Origin: Deltaproteobacteria bacterium
GTDB lineage: Bacteria; Myxococcota_A; Polyangia; Polyangiales; Ga0077539
Direction: 5' to 3'
Assembly (NCBI GenBank): GCA_016218725.1
Contig: JACRDB010000094.1
Span: 1 to 62,456 of the forward strand
Length of the DNA stretch: 62,456 nucleotides
Below, piece by piece: positions 61,571-62,456 of this stretch. The first letter of the stretch is position 1. Each line of letters starts with the position of its first letter. The notes below the pieces were generated by a model, which saw only the letters and a program-made list of their open reading frames with translations, did not search any database and was not told the origin of the DNA. A program made the translations under genes and the position numbers.

Positions 61571-62221
61571 ATGTCTCTCAGCCTCCCAGAGGAAGCGCTC
61601 CAGGCCATGCCGATCTTTCCTCTGGAGGGCGTGGTGCTTTTTCCAGGGTGTCCATTGCCTCTGCACATCTTCGAGCCGCGCTATCGGGCGATGACACGCG
61701 AGGTCCTCGCGAACTTTGGCGCGATGGCGGTGGTGCCCATCGCGCCGGGCGCGGCGGACGCGCACGGGAACCCACCCGTCGCGAGGATCGCGGGCGTGGG
61801 CCTCGTGGTCGAGCACGAGCGCTTTCCCGACGGGCGGTACCACCTCACGCTCCGCGGGGAGGCGCGCGTCGCGCTGGAGGAGCTGCCCTTCGAGCCGCCG
61901 TTCCGCAGGGCCCGCGCCACGGTCCTGGAGGACCACGGGCCCGACCCCGATGCGTACGACCTGCGCGCGGCCCGCGCGCTCGCCGGAGAGTTCCTCGCGC
62001 TCCTCAAGAGCAAGCGCCCGGACCTCAAGATCGAGCTGCCAAGGGACGAGCCCGGCGTCCTCGGCGCCGACCTCCTCGCGCAGCGCATGGTCGCGGACCC
62101 CGAGGAGCGCCAGGCCCTCCTGGAGACCCGCAGCCCCAGGGAGCGCGTCCGGAGGCTCCTGGGCGCGCTGGCGGCGCAGCGGGCGATGTTTCACTCCACG
62201 CCCCCCGGCCGGGGCAACTGA
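61571..62221 (+). CDS. LON substrate-binding domain protein
   Basis: 216-aa protein consisting only of the Lon N-terminal (PF02190-type) domain: MPIFPLEGVVLFPGCPLPLHIFEPRYRAM, GNPPVARIAGVGLVV, ERFPDGRYHLTLRGEARV, and a helical tail ending ERVRRLLGALAAQRAMF (motifs quoted in part). It lacks ATPase and protease parts. In Lon this domain recognises substrates; stand-alone copies are widespread but of uncertain role. ATG at 61571 gives the standard start. Divergent from the sigma/Lon-like operon, so it may supply substrate recognition to the Lon-like domain there, which is an inference. Confidence 0.87.
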   Translation: MSLSLPEEALQAMPIFPLEGVVLFPGCPLPLHIFEPRYRAMTREVLANFGAMAVVPIAPGAADAHGNPPVARIAGVGLVVEHERFPDGRYHLTLRGEARVALEELPFEPPFRRARATVLEDHGPDPDAYDLRAARALAGEFLALLKSKRPDLKIELPRDEPGVLGADLLAQRMVADPEERQALLETRSPRERVRRLLGALAAQRAMFHSTPPGRGN

Positions 62222-62254
62222 GCTCACCAAACCGCTGGAATCTCCGACCCTCCC

Positions 62255-62282
62255 GCGGTCGTTACCGCGCAGTAACGACCGC
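62255..62282. terminator. Hairpin between convergent genes (likely bidirectional terminator)
   Basis: Perfect 11-bp stem gcggtcgttac/gtaacgaccgc with a 6-nt loop, 33 nt after the LON-domain gene stop and just before the stop of the leftward gene at 62285. Position between convergent stops supports termination in both directions, although T-runs are missing. Confidence 0.5.
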
Positions 62283-62284
62283 GC

Positions 62285-62456
62285 TCACGCCGCCTGGAGG
62301 GCGCCCCACAGGTCGTCCGTGAGGGCCGCCAGGAGCCGCGCCGCGTCGGCCTCGCGGGGCCAGCCCGCGAGCGCCACCAGCGCCCCGTCGACGGGCCTCA
62401 CCGCGGCCTCGCGCAGCGCGCCTGCCGCATGCGCCCGCGCCGCGGCGACGCGCGCC
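62285..62456 (-). CDS. C-terminal fragment of an unknown gene (continues past right edge)
   Basis: The last 56 codons of a leftward gene, ending AALTDDLWGALQAA and TGA. The visible part is Ala/Arg/Leu-rich and helical with one DGALVALAGWPREADAARLL segment. The start lies outside the window. Support comes from the open frame with typical codon bias and from the hairpin directly after the stop. No family can be named. Confidence 0.5.
   Translation of the reverse strand, partial: ARVAAARAHAAGALREAAVRPVDGALVALAGWPREADAARLLAALTDDLWGALQAA

Overview
The window is a very GC-rich piece of bacterial chromosome with dense genes, many GTG and TTG starts and many 4-nt start/stop overlaps. Secreted lipoproteins with Asp/Ala/Pro-rich linkers, cysteine-rich repeat proteins, Hanks-type Ser/Thr kinases with PEGA or zinc-ribbon modules, a sigma54 activator with an FHA domain and a response regulator fused to an XRE domain point to Myxococcota (Polyangia/Sandaracinaceae-like). 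This is inferred from gene content; no rRNA or tRNA gene was seen and no taxon marker was searched.

Layout. 0-7.2 kb: truncated pectate lyase, sugar-nucleotide SDR, fibrinogen-like cysteine-rich lipoprotein, a PHM-like copper protein coupled to a CX4CH lipoprotein, and an Rpn-like nuclease-fold protein. 7.4-16.2 kb: a leftward run headed by glycogen phosphorylase, then two paralogous membrane-anchored proteins, a transglutaminase-like lipoprotein and a small secreted protein. 16.4-21.8 kb: PPC-like secreted protein, small basic protein, crotonase, ArsR regulator, cysteine-rich lipoproteins around a large nested palindrome, a second PHM-like protein, and pyrH. 21.8-27.5 kb: rightward operon of CehA/McbA-type PHP lipoprotein, small lipoprotein, SDR-SCP2 fusion and LLM flavin oxidoreductase. 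27.5-31.7 kb: OM barrel, REC-XRE regulator, rpsU with an extended N-terminus, FHA-sigma54 activator and rhomboid protease. 31.7-39.0 kb: leftward operon with two Ser/Thr kinases, a flippase-like membrane protein, a hexapeptide acyltransferase, a GT2 and a membrane protein. 39.1-41.7 kb: mutL, then rplU-rpmA behind a sigma70-like promoter that overlaps the mutL stop. 41.7-44.7 kb: leftward rbfA-like, rtcB, small NCSS peptide gene and radical SAM/SPASM gene.

44.9-51.4 kb holds an APH-fold kinase, a CmcI-family methyltransferase and a four-gene, fully 4-nt-overlapped leftward unit (radical SAM, N-truncated AsnB-like ligase, full AsnB, MGT glycosyltransferase) that looks like a specialised-metabolite or glycan-modification cluster. 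51.4-54.1 kb is an accessory block (tiny ORF, papain-fold protein, unknown 395-aa protein, Uma2 nuclease) bounded by two 47-bp direct repeats. 54.1-61.4 kb ends in the most unusual system: a divergent sigma-like factor whose overlapping partner joins an anti-sigma zinc finger, a Lon-type Ser-Lys protease-like domain, a membrane helix and a cysteine-rich outer domain, followed by three coupled envelope genes. A gene for a stand-alone LON substrate-binding domain lies divergently next to it. The right end cuts a leftward gene of unknown function.
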